A DNA stretch of 64,000 nucleotides from Neobacillus niacini NBRC 15566. Its GTDB lineage: Bacteria > Bacillota > Bacilli > Bacillales > Cytobacillaceae. Location of the stretch: contig NZ_BCVA01000005.1 of NCBI RefSeq assembly GCF_001591505.1, positions 124,001-188,000 on the forward strand. The letters run 5' to 3'. Below are positions 1-10,758 of this stretch, one piece after another. The position numbers were made by a program, and so were the translations under genes. The notes under the pieces were generated by a model. That model saw nothing but the letters and a program-made list of their open reading frames with translations. It was not told the origin of the DNA and made no database searches. Every line of letters begins with the position of its first letter. The stretch's first letter is position 1.

Positions 1-205
1 AAAGCACTTTTATGGCAAGGCTAAGAGAAGTTCACCTCCTGAGTTGGCATCGGGACCATTTCAAATCGAAATGTAAAGATGCACCGGCCTAAGCCGTTAT
101 CTCAATGAAGCGAACACATGTGTTTTATACATACCGTGTTTACAAGGGTGGTACCGCGACTATAAACCTCGTCCCTTTCCAGGGATGGGGTTTTTTTGTT
201 TGTTG
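1..205 (+). promoter_or_regulatory. T-box leader of pheST (3' part; 5' end cut off by the window)
   Basis: A T-box sequence AGGGTGGTACCGCG lies at 145-158, followed by a terminator stem (CCTCGTCCCT at 167-176 pairing with AGGGATGGGG at 181-190) and a run of T to 197. This is the standard antiterminator/terminator module with which uncharged tRNA controls aminoacyl-tRNA synthetase genes in Firmicutes. The gene immediately downstream is pheS, so the sensed tRNA should be tRNA-Phe. The specifier loop cannot be assigned with confidence because stem I is incomplete or starts at the window edge. Confidence 0.9.
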
Positions 206-249
206 AAAAATAACCGCTCTATATTTAACGATTAAAAGGAGGAAATACG

Positions 250-1287
250 ATGCAAGAACGATTAAAGGAATTGCAGCAAGAAGCTATTCAAAAAATTGAA
301 CAGTCTTCAAGCTTAAAAGAATTGAATGACATTCGCGTTGCCTACTTAGGAAAAAAAGGTCCAATTACGGAAGTACTGCGTGGAATGGGTAAACTTTCAG
401 CGGAAGAGCGTCCGATTATGGGAGCACTTGCAAATGAAGTTCGTGAAGCGATTGCAACGACATTAGAAGCAAAACAAAAGGATTTAGAGGAAGCTGCGGT
501 TTTAGAAAAACTTGCCTCTGAGTCCATTGATGTTACATTGCCAGGAAGACCCGTTAAGGTTGGTAATCACCACCCATTAACACGAATCATTGAAGAAATT
601 GAAGATTTATTCATTGGTATGGGTTATCAGGTAGCTGAAGGGCCTGAAGTAGAGCAGGATTATTATAACTTTGAGGCTTTAAATTTACCAAAGGGTCACC
701 CTGCTCGCGATATGCAGGATTCATTCTATATTACTGATGAGATTTTACTGCGTACCCACACTTCACCCGTTCAAGCTCGAACTATGGAAAAGAACCAAGG
801 GAAAGGGCCAATCAAAATTATTTGCCCAGGTAAAGTGTACCGCCGTGATAATGATGATGCGACACACTCTCACCAGTTCATGCAAATCGAGGGCCTTGTT
901 GTTGGTGAAAATATCCGCATGAGTGACCTTCATGGAACATTAGAAATCTTTGCGAAAAAAATGTTTGGTGAAGACCGTGAAATCAGATTGCGCCCAAGTT
1001 TCTTCCCATTCACAGAACCATCTGTTGAAATGGACATTTCCTGTATGATTTGTGGCGGACACGGCTGTAATGTTTGTAAGAAAACAGGCTGGATTGAAAT
1101 TCTTGGTGCAGGAATGGTGCATCCAAACGTTCTTGAAATGGCTGGCTATGATTCTAAAAAATACACTGGATTCGCGTTCGGTATGGGACCAGAGCGAATC
1201 GCCATGTTGAAATACGGTGTCGATGACATTCGTCATTTCTATACAAATGATGTACGTTTTTTAAAACAGTTTTCTAAGCATGAATAA
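250..1287 (+). CDS. pheS: Phenylalanyl-tRNA synthetase alpha subunit
   Basis: Cytoplasmic class II aminoacyl-tRNA synthetase subunit that forms the (alpha-beta)2 enzyme with PheT and charges tRNA-Phe. The 345 residues match the usual length of about 344. An N-terminal coiled-coil arm (about 1-85) precedes the catalytic core, with THTS at 169-172, the motif 2 region [14 protein letters not shown] at 197-210, a cysteine-rich stretch [12 protein letters not shown] at 265-276, and motif 3 [14 protein letters not shown] at 307-320. The start is set by AAAAGGAGG at 235-243. It is the first gene of a two-gene operon (15 bp to pheT) under T-box control. Confidence 0.98.
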   Translation: MQERLKELQQEAIQKIEQSSSLKELNDIRVAYLGKKGPITEVLRGMGKLSAEERPIMGALANEVREAIATTLEAKQKDLEEAAVLEKLASESIDVTLPGRPVKVGNHHPLTRIIEEIEDLFIGMGYQVAEGPEVEQDYYNFEALNLPKGHPARDMQDSFYITDEILLRTHTSPVQARTMEKNQGKGPIKIICPGKVYRRDNDDATHSHQFMQIEGLVVGENIRMSDLHGTLEIFAKKMFGEDREIRLRPSFFPFTEPSVEMDISCMICGGHGCNVCKKTGWIEILGAGMVHPNVLEMAGYDSKKYTGFAFGMGPERIAMLKYGVDDIRHFYTNDVRFLKQFSKHE

Positions 1288-1302
1288 GGGAGGAGATTAA
1301 AA

Positions 1303-3717
1303 ATGTTCGTTTCATATAAATGGCTCCAGGATTATGTAGACTTATCCGGAGTATCAGCTTCTGAATTAGCTGAGAAAATCACAAAAAGCGGGATTGAGGT
1401 TGAGGGTGTAGATGTCCTTAACGAAGGAATTACAGGAGTAGTAGTTGGTCATGTTGTTGAGCGTGTGCAACATCCAAATGCTGATAAACTTAGCAAATGC
1501 CAAGTTGACATCGGTCAAGGTGAACCTGTTCAAATTATTTGCGGCGCACCGAATGTCGCGCAAGGTCAAAAAGTAGCTGTTGCAACAGTTGGCGCAGTAT
1601 TACCAGGAAACTTTAAAATCAAACGAGCAAAGCTTCGCGGCGAAGAATCAAATGGTATGATCTGCTCCTTAACAGAACTTGGTGTGGAAGCAAAGGTTGT
1701 ACCAAAGGAATATTCAGAAGGAATCTTTGTTTTTCCTCAGGATGCAGAAGTTGGCACTGACGCAATTGCATTATTAAACCGTAATGATGAAGTTCTTGAG
1801 CTTGGTTTAACACCAAATCGCGCAGATTGCTTGAGCATGCTTGGGGTGGCTTACGAAGTAGGAGCGATTCTAGGAAGAGAAGTAAAGCTTCCAGAAATTG
1901 ATGTTCAGCCAGTAAATGAAAAAGCCTCAGATTATATTACGGTAAAAGTAGAAGCAAATGAAGATAATCCTTTATATGCTGCTAAAGTCATTAAAAATGT
2001 AAAAATCGGTCCTGCGCCGCTATGGATGCAAACCAGATTAATATCAGCTGGCATTCGTCCGCACAATAATGTAGTCGATATTACCAACTACATTCTCTTG
2101 GAATACGGTCAGCCGCTGCATGCATTTGACTATGATCGTTTAGGTTCAAAGGAAATTCTCGTTCGTCGTGCTCATGATGGTGAAAAGTTCTTAACGCTTG
2201 ATGATGTAGAACGTACATTAACTTCTGACCATTTAGTGATTACAAACGGAAAAGAGCCTGTTGCATTGGCAGGAGTAATGGGTGGAGCCAATTCTGAGGT
2301 TACTTCAGATACTACAACCGTATTGTTGGAGGCAGCTTATTTTACAGGTGGAACGGTAAGAAAAGCGTCTAAAGACCATGGTTTAAGAAGTGAAGCAAGT
2401 GCTCGTTTTGAAAAGGGTGTTGATCCTAACCGCGTACGAGCTGCCGGTGAGCGTGCTGCATACTTAATGGCTAGATACGCTGGCGGCGAAGTACTAGAGG
2501 GCGCTTCCGAAGTTAATACACTTACAGTAGAACCAGCAGTGGTTTCGATAACTCTAGAAAAAATAAATAGTGTTATCGGCACAAACTTGACTGTTCAGGA
2601 TGTTGAAGCTATTTTTGAACGTCTTCAATTTACTGTAAATGTTGAGGAGAATGTTATCACTGTTACAGCTCCTACACGACGTGGTGACATTAAAATCGAG
2701 GAAGACTTAATTGAAGAAGTAGCCCGCCTCTACGGATATGATAACATTCCTAAAACATTGCCAATCGGTTCCGCTACACCAGGTAAGTTATCAGATTACC
2801 AAGAAAAGCGCCGAATTGTCCGCCAATATTTAGAAGGTGCAGGATTATACCAAGCAGTGACGTATTCCTTAACAAGTGAGGAAAAAGCAGCACAATTCGC
2901 ACTAGAGAAACGTGACTTTATTCGCCTGGCAATGCCGATGAGTGAGGACCGCAGTATCTTGCGTTTAAGCATAATGCCGCAGCTTTTGGAAGTTTTAAAA
3001 TACAACAGTGCCCGCCAAAACGACAGTCTTGCTGTTTATGAAACGGGTGCGGTATTCTTAGCAAATGGAAACGAAGTATTACCTGAAGAACAAGAGCATT
3101 TAGCAGGTGCTGTCACAGGTCTTTGGCACAGTCATTCTTGGCAGGGTGAGAAAAAGGCTGTTGACTTCTATGTGTTAAAAGGCATTTTAGAAGGATTGTT
3201 TGCAAAACTTGGCCTTACTGAAAGTGTGACATATGTTCAAGCGAAAGTTGATAACATGCACCCAGGAAGAACGGCTGAAATTCACTTAAATGGTGAAAGA
3301 ATCGGTTTTGTCGGCCAAGTACACCCAACTATGCAAAAAGAGCTTGATTTGAAAGATACTTATGTTTTTGAACTTTCATTGAAGGCAGTTCTAGAAGAAG
3401 CGACAACGGCATTAAGATACGAAGCCATTCCGCGTTTCCCATCCATTACAAGAGATATTGCTCTTGTCGTTGATAAAGAAACAGTATCAGGCGTGTTAAA
3501 AGACGTTATTCAATCAGCAGGCGGAAAGCTTCTTAAAGAAGTCAGCGTTTTTGATTTATATGAAGGTGATCGTATGGAAGAAGGCAAAAAATCTATTGCC
3601 TATTCACTGAAATACATGGATCCAGAACGTACATTAACAGATGAAGAAGTAACAAAAGTTCATACTCAAGTACTTGAAGCCTTAAAGACCCAGGCAGGAG
3701 CAGTATTGAGAGGATAA
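1303..3717 (+). CDS. pheT: Phenylalanyl-tRNA synthetase beta subunit
   Basis: Large, non-catalytic but editing and tRNA-binding partner of PheS. The 804 residues match the family. Visible order: N-terminal domain, EMAP/OB-fold tRNA-binding domain at about 40-155 ([26 protein letters not shown]), B3/B4 editing region with [11 protein letters not shown], the [29 protein letters not shown] stretch of the core, B5 domain at about 410-480, and a C-terminal ferredoxin-fold anticodon-binding domain from about 710 ([15 protein letters not shown]) to the end. The RBS is GGGAGGAG at 1289-1296. A strong terminator follows the stop codon. Confidence 0.98.
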   Translation: MFVSYKWLQDYVDLSGVSASELAEKITKSGIEVEGVDVLNEGITGVVVGHVVERVQHPNADKLSKCQVDIGQGEPVQIICGAPNVAQGQKVAVATVGAVLPGNFKIKRAKLRGEESNGMICSLTELGVEAKVVPKEYSEGIFVFPQDAEVGTDAIALLNRNDEVLELGLTPNRADCLSMLGVAYEVGAILGREVKLPEIDVQPVNEKASDYITVKVEANEDNPLYAAKVIKNVKIGPAPLWMQTRLISAGIRPHNNVVDITNYILLEYGQPLHAFDYDRLGSKEILVRRAHDGEKFLTLDDVERTLTSDHLVITNGKEPVALAGVMGGANSEVTSDTTTVLLEAAYFTGGTVRKASKDHGLRSEASARFEKGVDPNRVRAAGERAAYLMARYAGGEVLEGASEVNTLTVEPAVVSITLEKINSVIGTNLTVQDVEAIFERLQFTVNVEENVITVTAPTRRGDIKIEEDLIEEVARLYGYDNIPKTLPIGSATPGKLSDYQEKRRIVRQYLEGAGLYQAVTYSLTSEEKAAQFALEKRDFIRLAMPMSEDRSILRLSIMPQLLEVLKYNSARQNDSLAVYETGAVFLANGNEVLPEEQEHLAGAVTGLWHSHSWQGEKKAVDFYVLKGILEGLFAKLGLTESVTYVQAKVDNMHPGRTAEIHLNGERIGFVGQVHPTMQKELDLKDTYVFELSLKAVLEEATTALRYEAIPRFPSITRDIALVVDKETVSGVLKDVIQSAGGKLLKEVSVFDLYEGDRMEEGKKSIAYSLKYMDPERTLTDEEVTKVHTQVLEALKTQAGAVLRG

Positions 3718-3727
3718 CTATAGAGTG

Positions 3728-3766
3728 AAAAATGACCTAGTGAACATTCAACTAGGTCATTTTTTA
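3728..3766 (+). terminator. Terminator of pheST
   Basis: An 11-bp perfect stem, AATGACCTAGT (3731-3741) and ACTAGGTCATT (3751-3761), followed by a T run. It is flanked by A residues upstream, so it could also work on the minus strand. Confidence 0.9.
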
Positions 3767-3801
3767 TGCAGGCGGTTGGTGAAGTTGAAAAATTGAAATT
3801 C

Positions 3802-4160
3802 GGGTCAATGTAGATATCTTTGAGTGACCGAAGAGTATTCATAAAAAAGCATTTGGGTCAATGCAGAACGTCTGGAGTGACCGAAGAGCATTCATAAAAA
3901 GCATTTGGATCAATGCAGAACGTCTGGAGTGACCGAAGAGCATTCATGAAAAGCATTTGGGTCAATGCAGATATCTTTGAGTGACCGAAGAGCATTTATG
4001 AAAAGCATTTGGGTCAATGCAGGACCTCTGGAGTGACCGAAGAGCATTTATGAAAAGCATTTGGGTCAATGCAGGACGTCTGGAGTGACCGAAGACTATT
4101 CATAAAAAACATTTAAGTCAATCCAACATAGGGCTGGAGTGACTGAAACCGAGACAGACT
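3802..4160 (-). repeat. Tandem array of about seven 52-bp structured units (array 1)
   Basis: Units begin with GGGTCA-like sequence at 3802, 3855, 3907, 3959, 4011, 4063 and 4115 (periods 53, 52, 52, 52, 52, 52); the last copy is degenerate. Each unit contains GGTCA...TGACC with an inner stem that varies in sequence but still pairs (CAGA-acg-TCTG, CAGG-acg-TCTG, AGATATCT). Read on the minus strand a unit starts AAATG, has TTCGGTCA at offset 21-28 and ends TGACCC, the same plan as the array at 47.5 kb. There is no coding potential. It fills the gap between the convergent pheT and rnhC genes. Confidence 0.93.
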
Positions 4161-4173
4161 AAAGCATACTGCA

Positions 4174-5106
4174 TTAGCTCCTCTTTTTCTTTATCAGATT
4201 CATTGCTTTTTCCGTATTAGCAAAATGAAGCTTGACAAATTGAGGCAATACCTCTCGTCCTTTTTTCAAAATCAGTTTTGCTGCAGCTTCATCGACCAAC
4301 GATCCCGCTCCTTTTGGAATCTTAAAGCCTGCCGCTTCACTTAATTTATCAAAATACTGTACAAAAGCGTACCGTGCGAGGATTGAAGCAGCAGCAACGG
4401 CAAGATGAATTCCCTCAGCCTTCGTACTAAAATACACATTTTCCTTCGCAACAGCCTTTTGATTTTTCACATGCTGAAAATAAGTACTCTCCTGAACGAA
4501 TTGATCAATCAGAATACCATCCGGTTTAACCGGTGCAATCTTCTCCAGTACATTGAGGATGGCTTGGTTATGAAGAAGGGCCTTCATTTTCCCCTGTGAC
4601 ATCCCAGCCTTTTGCAGCTGATTGTACTTTTCATTTTTCAACGTCATTAAACTAAAAGGGACAACATCTTTAATAACCTTTGCGATAGCAATAATTTTGT
4701 CATCATTTAAATCCTTTGAATCTCTGACCCCTAATTCTTTTAATAAAGGGATATCTTCCTTTCGAACATAAGCAGCGACAACGGTGATGGGTCCAAAAAA
4801 ATCGCCGGTACCAACTTCATCGGAGCCAATCACGGACCAGCTGCTAAAACCTTCTGGAAGATGACCTTTAGCTGCTTTTGACTTGGAGGGAGCTTTTGCA
4901 TCTGCCACGCCCCATCTGCCTGCTTCTGCTTCAGAGCCACTCCCTTGAAATAAAACTTTTCCAGACTTATAGGCCGTAATCATCGAGCCAGAAGTCTTGG
5001 CTGCAAACACACTTCCTGGAGGAGTTTTATCTAGCAATTTCCCTTCATAGTAGCTTTTCATTTTATTAATTTCAGACATACTTAGATTTAGTACGACATT
5101 TCCCAC
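4174..5106 (-). CDS. rnhC: Ribonuclease HIII
   Basis: Type 2 RNase H that cleaves RNA in RNA-DNA hybrids. The catalytic GSDEVGTGD motif is at about 94-102 and the second acidic site lies in the RDSKDLND region; SQGKMKALLHNQA, ILIDQF and the ASILAR stretch are typical of RnhC. The N-terminal domain of about 80 residues is the TBP-like substrate-binding domain that separates HIII from HII. I place the start at the GTG at 5106 (310 aa): AGGAG lies 10 nt upstream of it, and the N-terminus then lines up residue for residue with B. subtilis RnhC as I remember it. An upstream ATG at 5127 has no good RBS. It is divergent from zapA. Confidence 0.95.
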   Translation of the reverse strand: MGNVVLNLSMSEINKMKSYYEGKLLDKTPPGSVFAAKTSGSMITAYKSGKVLFQGSGSEAEAGRWGVADAKAPSKSKAAKGHLPEGFSSWSVIGSDEVGTGDFFGPITVVAAYVRKEDIPLLKELGVRDSKDLNDDKIIAIAKVIKDVVPFSLMTLKNEKYNQLQKAGMSQGKMKALLHNQAILNVLEKIAPVKPDGILIDQFVQESTYFQHVKNQKAVAKENVYFSTKAEGIHLAVAAASILARYAFVQYFDKLSEAAGFKIPKGAGSLVDEAAAKLILKKGREVLPQFVKLHFANTEKAMNLIKKKRS

Positions 5107-5170
5107 TTCAAAAACACTCCTCGGCATTATTTAAAAAAAGTAAAAATTCACCAAATTAAACTGTTTACTT

Positions 5171-5200
5171 TTCGACACACATCCGTTCGTGTTATATTAT
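5171..5200 (+). promoter_or_regulatory. Possible sigma-A promoter for zapA
   Basis: TTCGAC (5171-5176) with TATATT at 5193-5198 (16-bp spacer) or TATTAT at 5195-5200 (18 bp). The -35 is weak. The position about 40 bp upstream of zapA in a divergent gap makes it plausible. Confidence 0.4.
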
Positions 5201-5238
5201 AAATTAGGGATTTCTTCGAATCGAATGGAGGCAGTAAT

Positions 5239-5499
5239 TTGTCAAATATTGAAAAAACTAGAACAACCGTTGATATATACGGACAGCAATACGTTATCTT
5301 AGGAACCGAAAACCAGAGTCATGTTCGACATGTCGCTTCCTTAGTTGACAAAAAAATGCGCGAAATTGGTTCCAGAAATCCGCTGCTAGATGTAAATAAG
5401 CTCGCTGTACTTACAGCAGTAAATGCGGTCAATGATTATATTAAAATGAAGGAACAATTAGAGCGGCTGCAATCTGAACTACAAAAGGAAAAGGACTGA
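5239..5499 (+). CDS. zapA: Cell division protein ZapA
   Basis: Small cytoplasmic FtsZ-associated protein that promotes Z-ring bundling. The 86 residues fit the family: an N-terminal globular head (TTVDIYGQQYVILG) and a C-terminal helix rich in K, E and L that would form the coiled-coil dimer (NDYIKMKEQLERLQSEL). Translation starts at a TTG at 5239, 7 bp after ATGGAGG. It lies 7 bp before the cvpA-like gene, so the two are almost certainly co-transcribed. Confidence 0.93.
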   Translation: MSNIEKTRTTVDIYGQQYVILGTENQSHVRHVASLVDKKMREIGSRNPLLDVNKLAVLTAVNAVNDYIKMKEQLERLQSELQKEKD

Positions 5500-5506
5500 A
5501 TAAGTC

Positions 5507-6061
5507 ATGCTGGATTTAGCAATTATTATTTTATTAATTTTTGGTTTTTTTATCGGGTTAAAAAGAGGATTCATATTGCAGTTGGTCCATTTAACAGGTT
5601 TTATTATTGCATACATAGTGGCAAATTTATACTATGACGATTTGGCACCTAGACTAACGCTGTGGGTGCCGTATCCGAATCTAGGTACGACTTCTCCTCT
5701 AAAACTATTAAGTGAGAATGGTAATATGGAGGAAGCTTTTTATCGTGCGATTGCTTTTGTTATAATATTTTTTGCGGTAAAGATTTTACTGCAAATTATC
5801 GGATCGATGCTTGATTTTATTGCCCATTTGCCTATTCTTAAGCAATTAAATGTGTGGGCAGGCGGGTTACTTGGTTTTGCTGAAGTCTATTTAATTCTCT
5901 TTATTTTATTATATATTGCTGCGCTAATTCCAATGGAAACTTTACAAAAACCATTGGAGGATTCCATTATGGCGAATCTTATCGTTAATCATACGCCATT
6001 TCTTACAGAACAAATTAAGAATATTTGGCTGGAATATACAGCTGCAATGAATTCTCTCTGA
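5507..6061 (+). CDS. CvpA family membrane protein (YshB-like)
   Basis: Integral membrane protein of the CvpA family, 184 aa. Four hydrophobic segments are visible (about 2-25, 27-45, 80-105 and 118-143), with the typical N-terminal LDLAIIILLIFGFFIGLKRG. The family name comes from a gene needed for colicin V production in E. coli; the molecular role in Firmicutes is not established. The position between zapA and polX is the same as B. subtilis yshB. A terminator follows directly. Confidence 0.85.
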   Translation: MLDLAIIILLIFGFFIGLKRGFILQLVHLTGFIIAYIVANLYYDDLAPRLTLWVPYPNLGTTSPLKLLSENGNMEEAFYRAIAFVIIFFAVKILLQIIGSMLDFIAHLPILKQLNVWAGGLLGFAEVYLILFILLYIAALIPMETLQKPLEDSIMANLIVNHTPFLTEQIKNIWLEYTAAMNSL

Positions 6062-6075
6062 TGAGAGAATGCCTT

Positions 6076-6105
6076 ACTTCTCTCTCTAGGAGAGAAGTTT
6101 TTCTA
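6076..6105 (+). terminator. Terminator after the zapA-cvpA pair
   Basis: CTTCTCTC (from 6077) pairs with GAGAGAAG (ending 6097) and is followed by five T. Confidence 0.8.
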
Positions 6106-6142
6106 TTAAAAGGTTAAAATAATGGTAAGGTGGGTGGAAGTA

Positions 6143-7864
6143 ATGGAGGTAAATAAAAAAGATTTAATTCGACTATTAGAAACAATCGCGATATACATGG
6201 AGCTAAAGGGTGAAAATCCTTTCAAGGTATCTGCCTTCCGCAAAGCTGGCTCTGCACTGGAATTTGATGATCGCAGCTTATCTGATATTGAAGACTTTAC
6301 ATCGTTATCAGGAATCGGCAAAGGGACCGCAGCGGTAATTGAAGAATACATAAATGAAGGCACTTCTACAGTATTAAAAGAGCTAAAGGAAGAGGTTCCG
6401 AAAGGGTTGATCCCGTTATTACAATTGCCTGGCCTTGGCGGAAAAAAGATTGCCAAGCTTCACAAAGAACTAGGAATTGAAGATGTTACAACCTTAGAAG
6501 AAGCATGTAAAGCTGGAAAAGTACAAGCGCTAGCAGGCTTTGGAAAAAAAACAGAGGAAAAAATTTTAAGCGCCATTGCCAATGTTGGCTCTAGACCTGA
6601 CCGACTGCCTCTTGCTTATATGCTGCCAATTGCTGATTTAATAGAGGCAAAACTTGCTGAACTTCCTGAGATTCATCAATATTCTCGTGCCGGAAGCTTG
6701 CGTAGAGTACGGGAAACCGTAAAAGACCTTGATTTTATCATTTCAAGTAAACAGCCGGAAAAAGTAAAACAATTTCTGCTGGAATTACCGAATATAAAAG
6801 AAATTATTGGCGCTGGAGATACAAAGGTATCACTGGTTTTTGGATTTGAGTATGATGTATCGGTTGATTTTCGTCTCGTTAAACCAGAGGAATTCATCAC
6901 GACTCTTCACCATTTTACTGGTTCAAAGGACCATAATGTCCGGATGAGACAATTGGCTAAAGAACGTGGAGAAAAAATAAGTGAATACGGCGTTGAGAAT
7001 GTTGAGAGTGGTGAAATACTTACTTTTTCATCAGAGGAAGAGTTTTTCAAGCATTTTGATCTGCCATTTATTCCACCAGAAATACGTGAAGATGGAAAAG
7101 AAGTCGAGGATTTTCCTGCATATGAAGGTGAATTAATCGAACTAAGTGATATCAAGGGCGATCTTCACATGCACTCAACCTGGAGTGATGGGGCACATTC
7201 CATCGAGGAAATGGTGGAAGCTTGTCGTGCAAAGGGCTATAAGTACATGGCTATAACGGACCACTCCCAATACTTAAAGGTGGCGAATGGGCTTTCACGT
7301 GAGCGGTTATTACAGCAAAAAGAAGAAATTAAAAAATTAAATGAAAAATACGATGATATACTAATTTTATCAGGTGTAGAAATGGATATCCTGCCAGATG
7401 GAACATTGGACTATGAGGATGATTTGCTTGGTGAGATGGATTTCGTAATCGCGTCGATTCACTCTGCTTTTTCACAGCCAAGAGAAAAAATCATGGAGCG
7501 GTTACGCACAGCATTAGAAAACGCACATGTTGATTTAATTGCGCACCCGACTGGCCGGAAAATTGGCAGACGTGAAGGTTATGATGTCGATATCGATATG
7601 CTGATAGAATTGGCCAAAGAAACGAATACCGCTTTAGAACTGAATGCCAATCCTAACAGATTGGACCTAAAAGCTGAATACTTACGAAAAGCACAGGAAG
7701 CAGGAGTTAAAATATTTATTAATACTGATGCCCATAAGAAAGAAACGTTATCACATATGGGTGTAGGGGTTTCAACAGCGAAAAAAGGCTGGATAAAAAA
7801 ATCATCGGTCATCAATGCACTAGAAACGAATGACTTACTAGAATTTTTGCATAATCGAAAATAG
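6143..7864 (+). CDS. polX: DNA polymerase/3'-5' exonuclease PolX
   Basis: Family X DNA polymerase fused to a PHP exonuclease, acting in base-excision-type repair. Order: N-terminal helix-hairpin-helix region ([14 protein letters not shown], then [13 protein letters not shown], then [11 protein letters not shown]), polymerase palm with the RAGSLRR and DLDFIIS acidic motif and SVDFRLV, then PHP from about 335 (DLHMH beginning at residue 340, TDHS, ASIHSAF, AHPTGR, NTDAHK). I use the ATG at 6143 (573 aa), with GGTGG 9 nt upstream and the N-terminus [13 protein letters not shown] matching PolX homologues; an in-frame ATG at 6122 would add seven residues. It is followed 13 bp later by mutS2. Confidence 0.96.
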   Translation: MEVNKKDLIRLLETIAIYMELKGENPFKVSAFRKAGSALEFDDRSLSDIEDFTSLSGIGKGTAAVIEEYINEGTSTVLKELKEEVPKGLIPLLQLPGLGGKKIAKLHKELGIEDVTTLEEACKAGKVQALAGFGKKTEEKILSAIANVGSRPDRLPLAYMLPIADLIEAKLAELPEIHQYSRAGSLRRVRETVKDLDFIISSKQPEKVKQFLLELPNIKEIIGAGDTKVSLVFGFEYDVSVDFRLVKPEEFITTLHHFTGSKDHNVRMRQLAKERGEKISEYGVENVESGEILTFSSEEEFFKHFDLPFIPPEIREDGKEVEDFPAYEGELIELSDIKGDLHMHSTWSDGAHSIEEMVEACRAKGYKYMAITDHSQYLKVANGLSRERLLQQKEEIKKLNEKYDDILILSGVEMDILPDGTLDYEDDLLGEMDFVIASIHSAFSQPREKIMERLRTALENAHVDLIAHPTGRKIGRREGYDVDIDMLIELAKETNTALELNANPNRLDLKAEYLRKAQEAGVKIFINTDAHKKETLSHMGVGVSTAKKGWIKKSSVINALETNDLLEFLHNRK

Positions 7865-7877
7865 GGGGTTCATCTCC

Positions 7878-10235
7878 ATGCAAGAAAGAACGTTAAAAGT
7901 ATTGGAATTTACCAAAGTGAGAGAACAGCTTATTGAACATGCTGCTTCATCACTGGGTATAGATAAATTAAAAAGGTTAGTACCATCAATAGATTATGAT
8001 GAGGTCGTTAAGCTGCAGGCAGAAACAGATGAGGCAACGACTGTGTTGCGAATTAAAGGAAATGTCCCGTTATCAGGTATTCACGATATACGAGCACATA
8101 TTAAGCGCTCGGTCATTGGGGGAGTACTTAGCTCGCATGAGTTGATTCAGGTTGCGAGCACCATCCATGCCAGCAGGCAAATGAAACGGTTTATTGAAGA
8201 TATCGCAGAAGAAAGAACCGAAATCCCACTATTATTGGAACAGGTCGATCGTATTATTCCTTTAGTCAATTTAGAGGAATCGATTAGACATGCCATTGAT
8301 GAGAGTGGTGAGGTTCTTGATAGTGCCAGTGATTTGTTACGTTCATTAAGAAATCAATTGCGCTCGAATGAATCACGGGTCCGTGAAAAATTAGAAAGTA
8401 TGATTCGTTCATCCAATGCAGCAAAAATGCTGTCAGATTCGATTATTACAATTCGAAATGATCGCTTTGTTATTCCTGTTAAACAGGAGTACCGAGGACA
8501 TTATGGCGGTATTATTCATGACCAAAGCTCATCAGGGCAAACTCTATTTATTGAGCCGCAAGTGATTGTCCAATTAAACAATCAATTACAGGACATTAGA
8601 GTAAAAGAGCAGCTTGAAATTGATAGAATTTTGACCGAGCTTTCTGCAAAGACTGCTGAATATGAGTCGGAGCTGCAGGTCATCGTTGAGATTCTGGGCA
8701 ATCTCGATTTTATTTTTGCAAAGGCAAGATATGGCCGGAAGATGAAAGCGAGTATGCCTCGAATGAATAATGAAGGCCGAATTGCTTTATATAAAGCTAG
8801 ACATCCATTAATTCCGATTGACGAAGTGGTAGCAAATGATATTTTGCTTGGCAAGGATTATACGACAATTGTCATTACCGGACCAAACACTGGCGGTAAA
8901 ACCGTGACCTTAAAAACGCTTGGCTTATGTTCATTAATGGCGCAGGCAGGCTTACAGGTTCCTGCCTATGATGGCTCAGAACTTGCTGTTTTTGACGCGA
9001 TTTATGCAGATATTGGTGATGAGCAGTCCATTGAACAAAGCTTAAGTACCTTTTCGTCACATATGGTAAATATTGTGGACATTTTGAAAAAGGTCGACTT
9101 TAATTCACTGGTCCTATTTGATGAGCTTGGTGCAGGAACTGACCCTCAGGAAGGTGCTGCGCTTGCTATTTCCATTTTAGATGAGGTCCATCATCGGGGG
9201 GCAAGAGTGATTGCCACAACGCATTATCCAGAATTAAAAGCCTATGGATATAATCGGGAAGGTGTCCTAAATGCAAGTGTTGAATTTGATGTTGAAACAC
9301 TAAGTCCAACCTACAAGCTCCTTCTTGGCGTACCCGGACGAAGCAATGCGTTTGAAATCTCAAAACGCTTAGGGTTAAATGAACGCGTTATTGAAGCAGC
9401 AAGATCCCATGTTAGTGAAGATACAAATCAAATCGATAAGATGATTGCGTCTCTTGAGGCAAGCAAGCGCCAAGCTGAAATCGAGCATGAGGAAGCGCGG
9501 GATTATTTAAGGCAGGCAGAAAAGCTTCATCAGGATATGCAAAATCAAATGATAGAATTTTACCAAAACAAAGACGCTATGCTTGAAAAAGCGGCTGAGC
9601 AAGCTGGTGAAATTCTCGATGAAGCAAAGAGTGAGGCGGAAAAGGTTATTCGTGACCTTCGCAAAATGAGAATTGAAAAGCATGCCGATATAAAGGAACA
9701 CGAATTAATTGATGCAAAGCGCCGTCTTGAAGCAGCGACTCCAGAAATAAAGAAATCAGCGAATCAAGTCAATAAGAAAACGAAGAAGCACACCTTCACT
9801 GCAGGTGATGAAGTGAAAGTTCTTACATTTGGACAAAAGGGTATACTTCTTGAAAAAGTTACGGATAACGAATGGCAGGTACAAATCGGCTTCCTAAAAA
9901 TGAAGGTGAAAGAAAAGGATTTAGAATTTGTCAGTACGCCTAAACCTGTGGAAACGAGACCAATGGCAATCGTCCAGGGCAGGGACGCTGATGTAAAGTT
10001 AGAGTTGGATTTACGCGGAGAAAGATACGAGGCTGCACTTATGAGAGTGGAAAAATATATAGATGATGCGTTATTATCAAACTATTCTCGTGTGTCCATT
10101 ATACACGGAAAAGGCACAGGAGCATTAAGACAGGGAGTCCAGGAATATTTACGAAATCACCGTTCAGTCAAGAAAATTCGGTTTGGAGAAGCGGGTGAGG
10201 GCGGTTCTGGCGTAACTGTGGTTGAATTTAAATAA
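7878..10235 (+). CDS. mutS2: Endonuclease MutS2
   Basis: MutS-family ATPase without the mismatch-binding domain. In Bacillus relatives it acts in recombination control and, through its Smr part, on collided ribosomes. The 785 residues are typical. The lever region (about 1-300) is followed by the ATPase core with Walker A GPNTGGKT at 335-342, Walker [17 protein letters not shown] and the ATTHYPELK switch. A long coiled-coil insertion (about 515-640, rich in E, K, A) follows, and a C-terminal Smr domain ([11 protein letters not shown], then HGKGTGALR) ends at 785. The RBS is GGGGG at 7863-7867. Same order as B. subtilis (polX-mutS2). Confidence 0.97.
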   Translation: MQERTLKVLEFTKVREQLIEHAASSLGIDKLKRLVPSIDYDEVVKLQAETDEATTVLRIKGNVPLSGIHDIRAHIKRSVIGGVLSSHELIQVASTIHASRQMKRFIEDIAEERTEIPLLLEQVDRIIPLVNLEESIRHAIDESGEVLDSASDLLRSLRNQLRSNESRVREKLESMIRSSNAAKMLSDSIITIRNDRFVIPVKQEYRGHYGGIIHDQSSSGQTLFIEPQVIVQLNNQLQDIRVKEQLEIDRILTELSAKTAEYESELQVIVEILGNLDFIFAKARYGRKMKASMPRMNNEGRIALYKARHPLIPIDEVVANDILLGKDYTTIVITGPNTGGKTVTLKTLGLCSLMAQAGLQVPAYDGSELAVFDAIYADIGDEQSIEQSLSTFSSHMVNIVDILKKVDFNSLVLFDELGAGTDPQEGAALAISILDEVHHRGARVIATTHYPELKAYGYNREGVLNASVEFDVETLSPTYKLLLGVPGRSNAFEISKRLGLNERVIEAARSHVSEDTNQIDKMIASLEASKRQAEIEHEEARDYLRQAEKLHQDMQNQMIEFYQNKDAMLEKAAEQAGEILDEAKSEAEKVIRDLRKMRIEKHADIKEHELIDAKRRLEAATPEIKKSANQVNKKTKKHTFTAGDEVKVLTFGQKGILLEKVTDNEWQVQIGFLKMKVKEKDLEFVSTPKPVETRPMAIVQGRDADVKLELDLRGERYEAALMRVEKYIDDALLSNYSRVSIIHGKGTGALRQGVQEYLRNHRSVKKIRFGEAGEGGSGVTVVEFK

Positions 10236-10254
10236 TATCTGGGGAGAATAGGAA

Positions 10255-10662
10255 ATGAACCAGTTTTGGGATAACGTATATATTCAAAGTGCTGCCAATT
10301 ATAGTGTGGTGATCTTATGTGTGATTGTCTTCTTGGCCATTTTTGAGCTGGTAACGAAATATAAAAATTGGGAAGAAATCCAAAAGGGCAATGTAGCCGT
10401 GGCAATGGCAACCGGAGGGAAGATCTTTGGAATTGCTAATATTTTCCGTTATTCCATTGAACAAAATGATTCATTGGTTACAATGATAAGCTGGGGAGTA
10501 TTTGGCTTTGTGCTGTTACTGGCAGGATATTTTATCTTTGAATTCTTAACACCTAAATTTAACATCGATCAAGAAATTAAAAATGGTAATCGTGCAGTCG
10601 GATTTATTGCCATGATATTGTCAATCGGATTATCTTTTGTTATAGGTGCAGGAATTTCGTAA
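10255..10662 (+). CDS. DUF350 family membrane protein (YshE-like)
   Basis: A 135-residue integral membrane protein with four predicted helices (about 14-36, 53-70, 78-98 and 112-133) and short loops, including the conserved ELVTKYKNWEEIQKGNVAVA region between helices 1 and 2. The DUF350 family has no settled function. It lies 19 bp after mutS2, as yshE does in B. subtilis, so it is probably the last sizeable gene of that transcript. RBS GGGGAG. Confidence 0.85.
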   Translation: MNQFWDNVYIQSAANYSVVILCVIVFLAIFELVTKYKNWEEIQKGNVAVAMATGGKIFGIANIFRYSIEQNDSLVTMISWGVFGFVLLLAGYFIFEFLTPKFNIDQEIKNGNRAVGFIAMILSIGLSFVIGAGIS

Positions 10663-10674
10663 GGGGAGATTAGA

Positions 10675-10752
10675 GTGGAGACATTAGCGAAAGTGCTTCT
10701 TGGTTTATGCGCCTTGTTTTTGCTAATCGGTTTGGGGTACATGTTCTTTTAA
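10675..10752 (+). CDS. Putative 25-residue single-span membrane peptide
   Basis: GTG start at 10675 with GGGGAG at 10663-10668 (spacing 6). The predicted peptide is MetGluThrLeuAlaLys followed by an almost entirely hydrophobic stretch ending GYMFF, a single transmembrane helix. It begins 12 bp after the DUF350 gene and ends just before the terminator, so it would be co-transcribed. Support is the RBS, operon position and hydrophobic pattern only; no homologue is recognised. Confidence 0.5.
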   Translation: METLAKVLLGLCALFLLIGLGYMFF

Positions 10753-10758
10753 TTGGCA

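Noticed and set aside
737-1236. Alternative-frame open frames inside pheS and the many similar ones inside other conserved genes
   Set aside because: They overlap clearly conserved genes in another frame and have neither RBS nor recognisable domains.
3802-4160. Array 1 as a CRISPR locus
   Set aside because: Whole 52-bp units repeat with small drift, there are no unique spacers between constant repeats, and no cas genes are nearby. The same reasoning applies to the arrays at 30842 and 47473.
5107-5127. Upstream ATG start for rnhC at 5127
   Set aside because: No RBS in front of it, and the AGGAG that would serve the GTG at 5106 lies inside the extra codons; homologues start at the GTG position.
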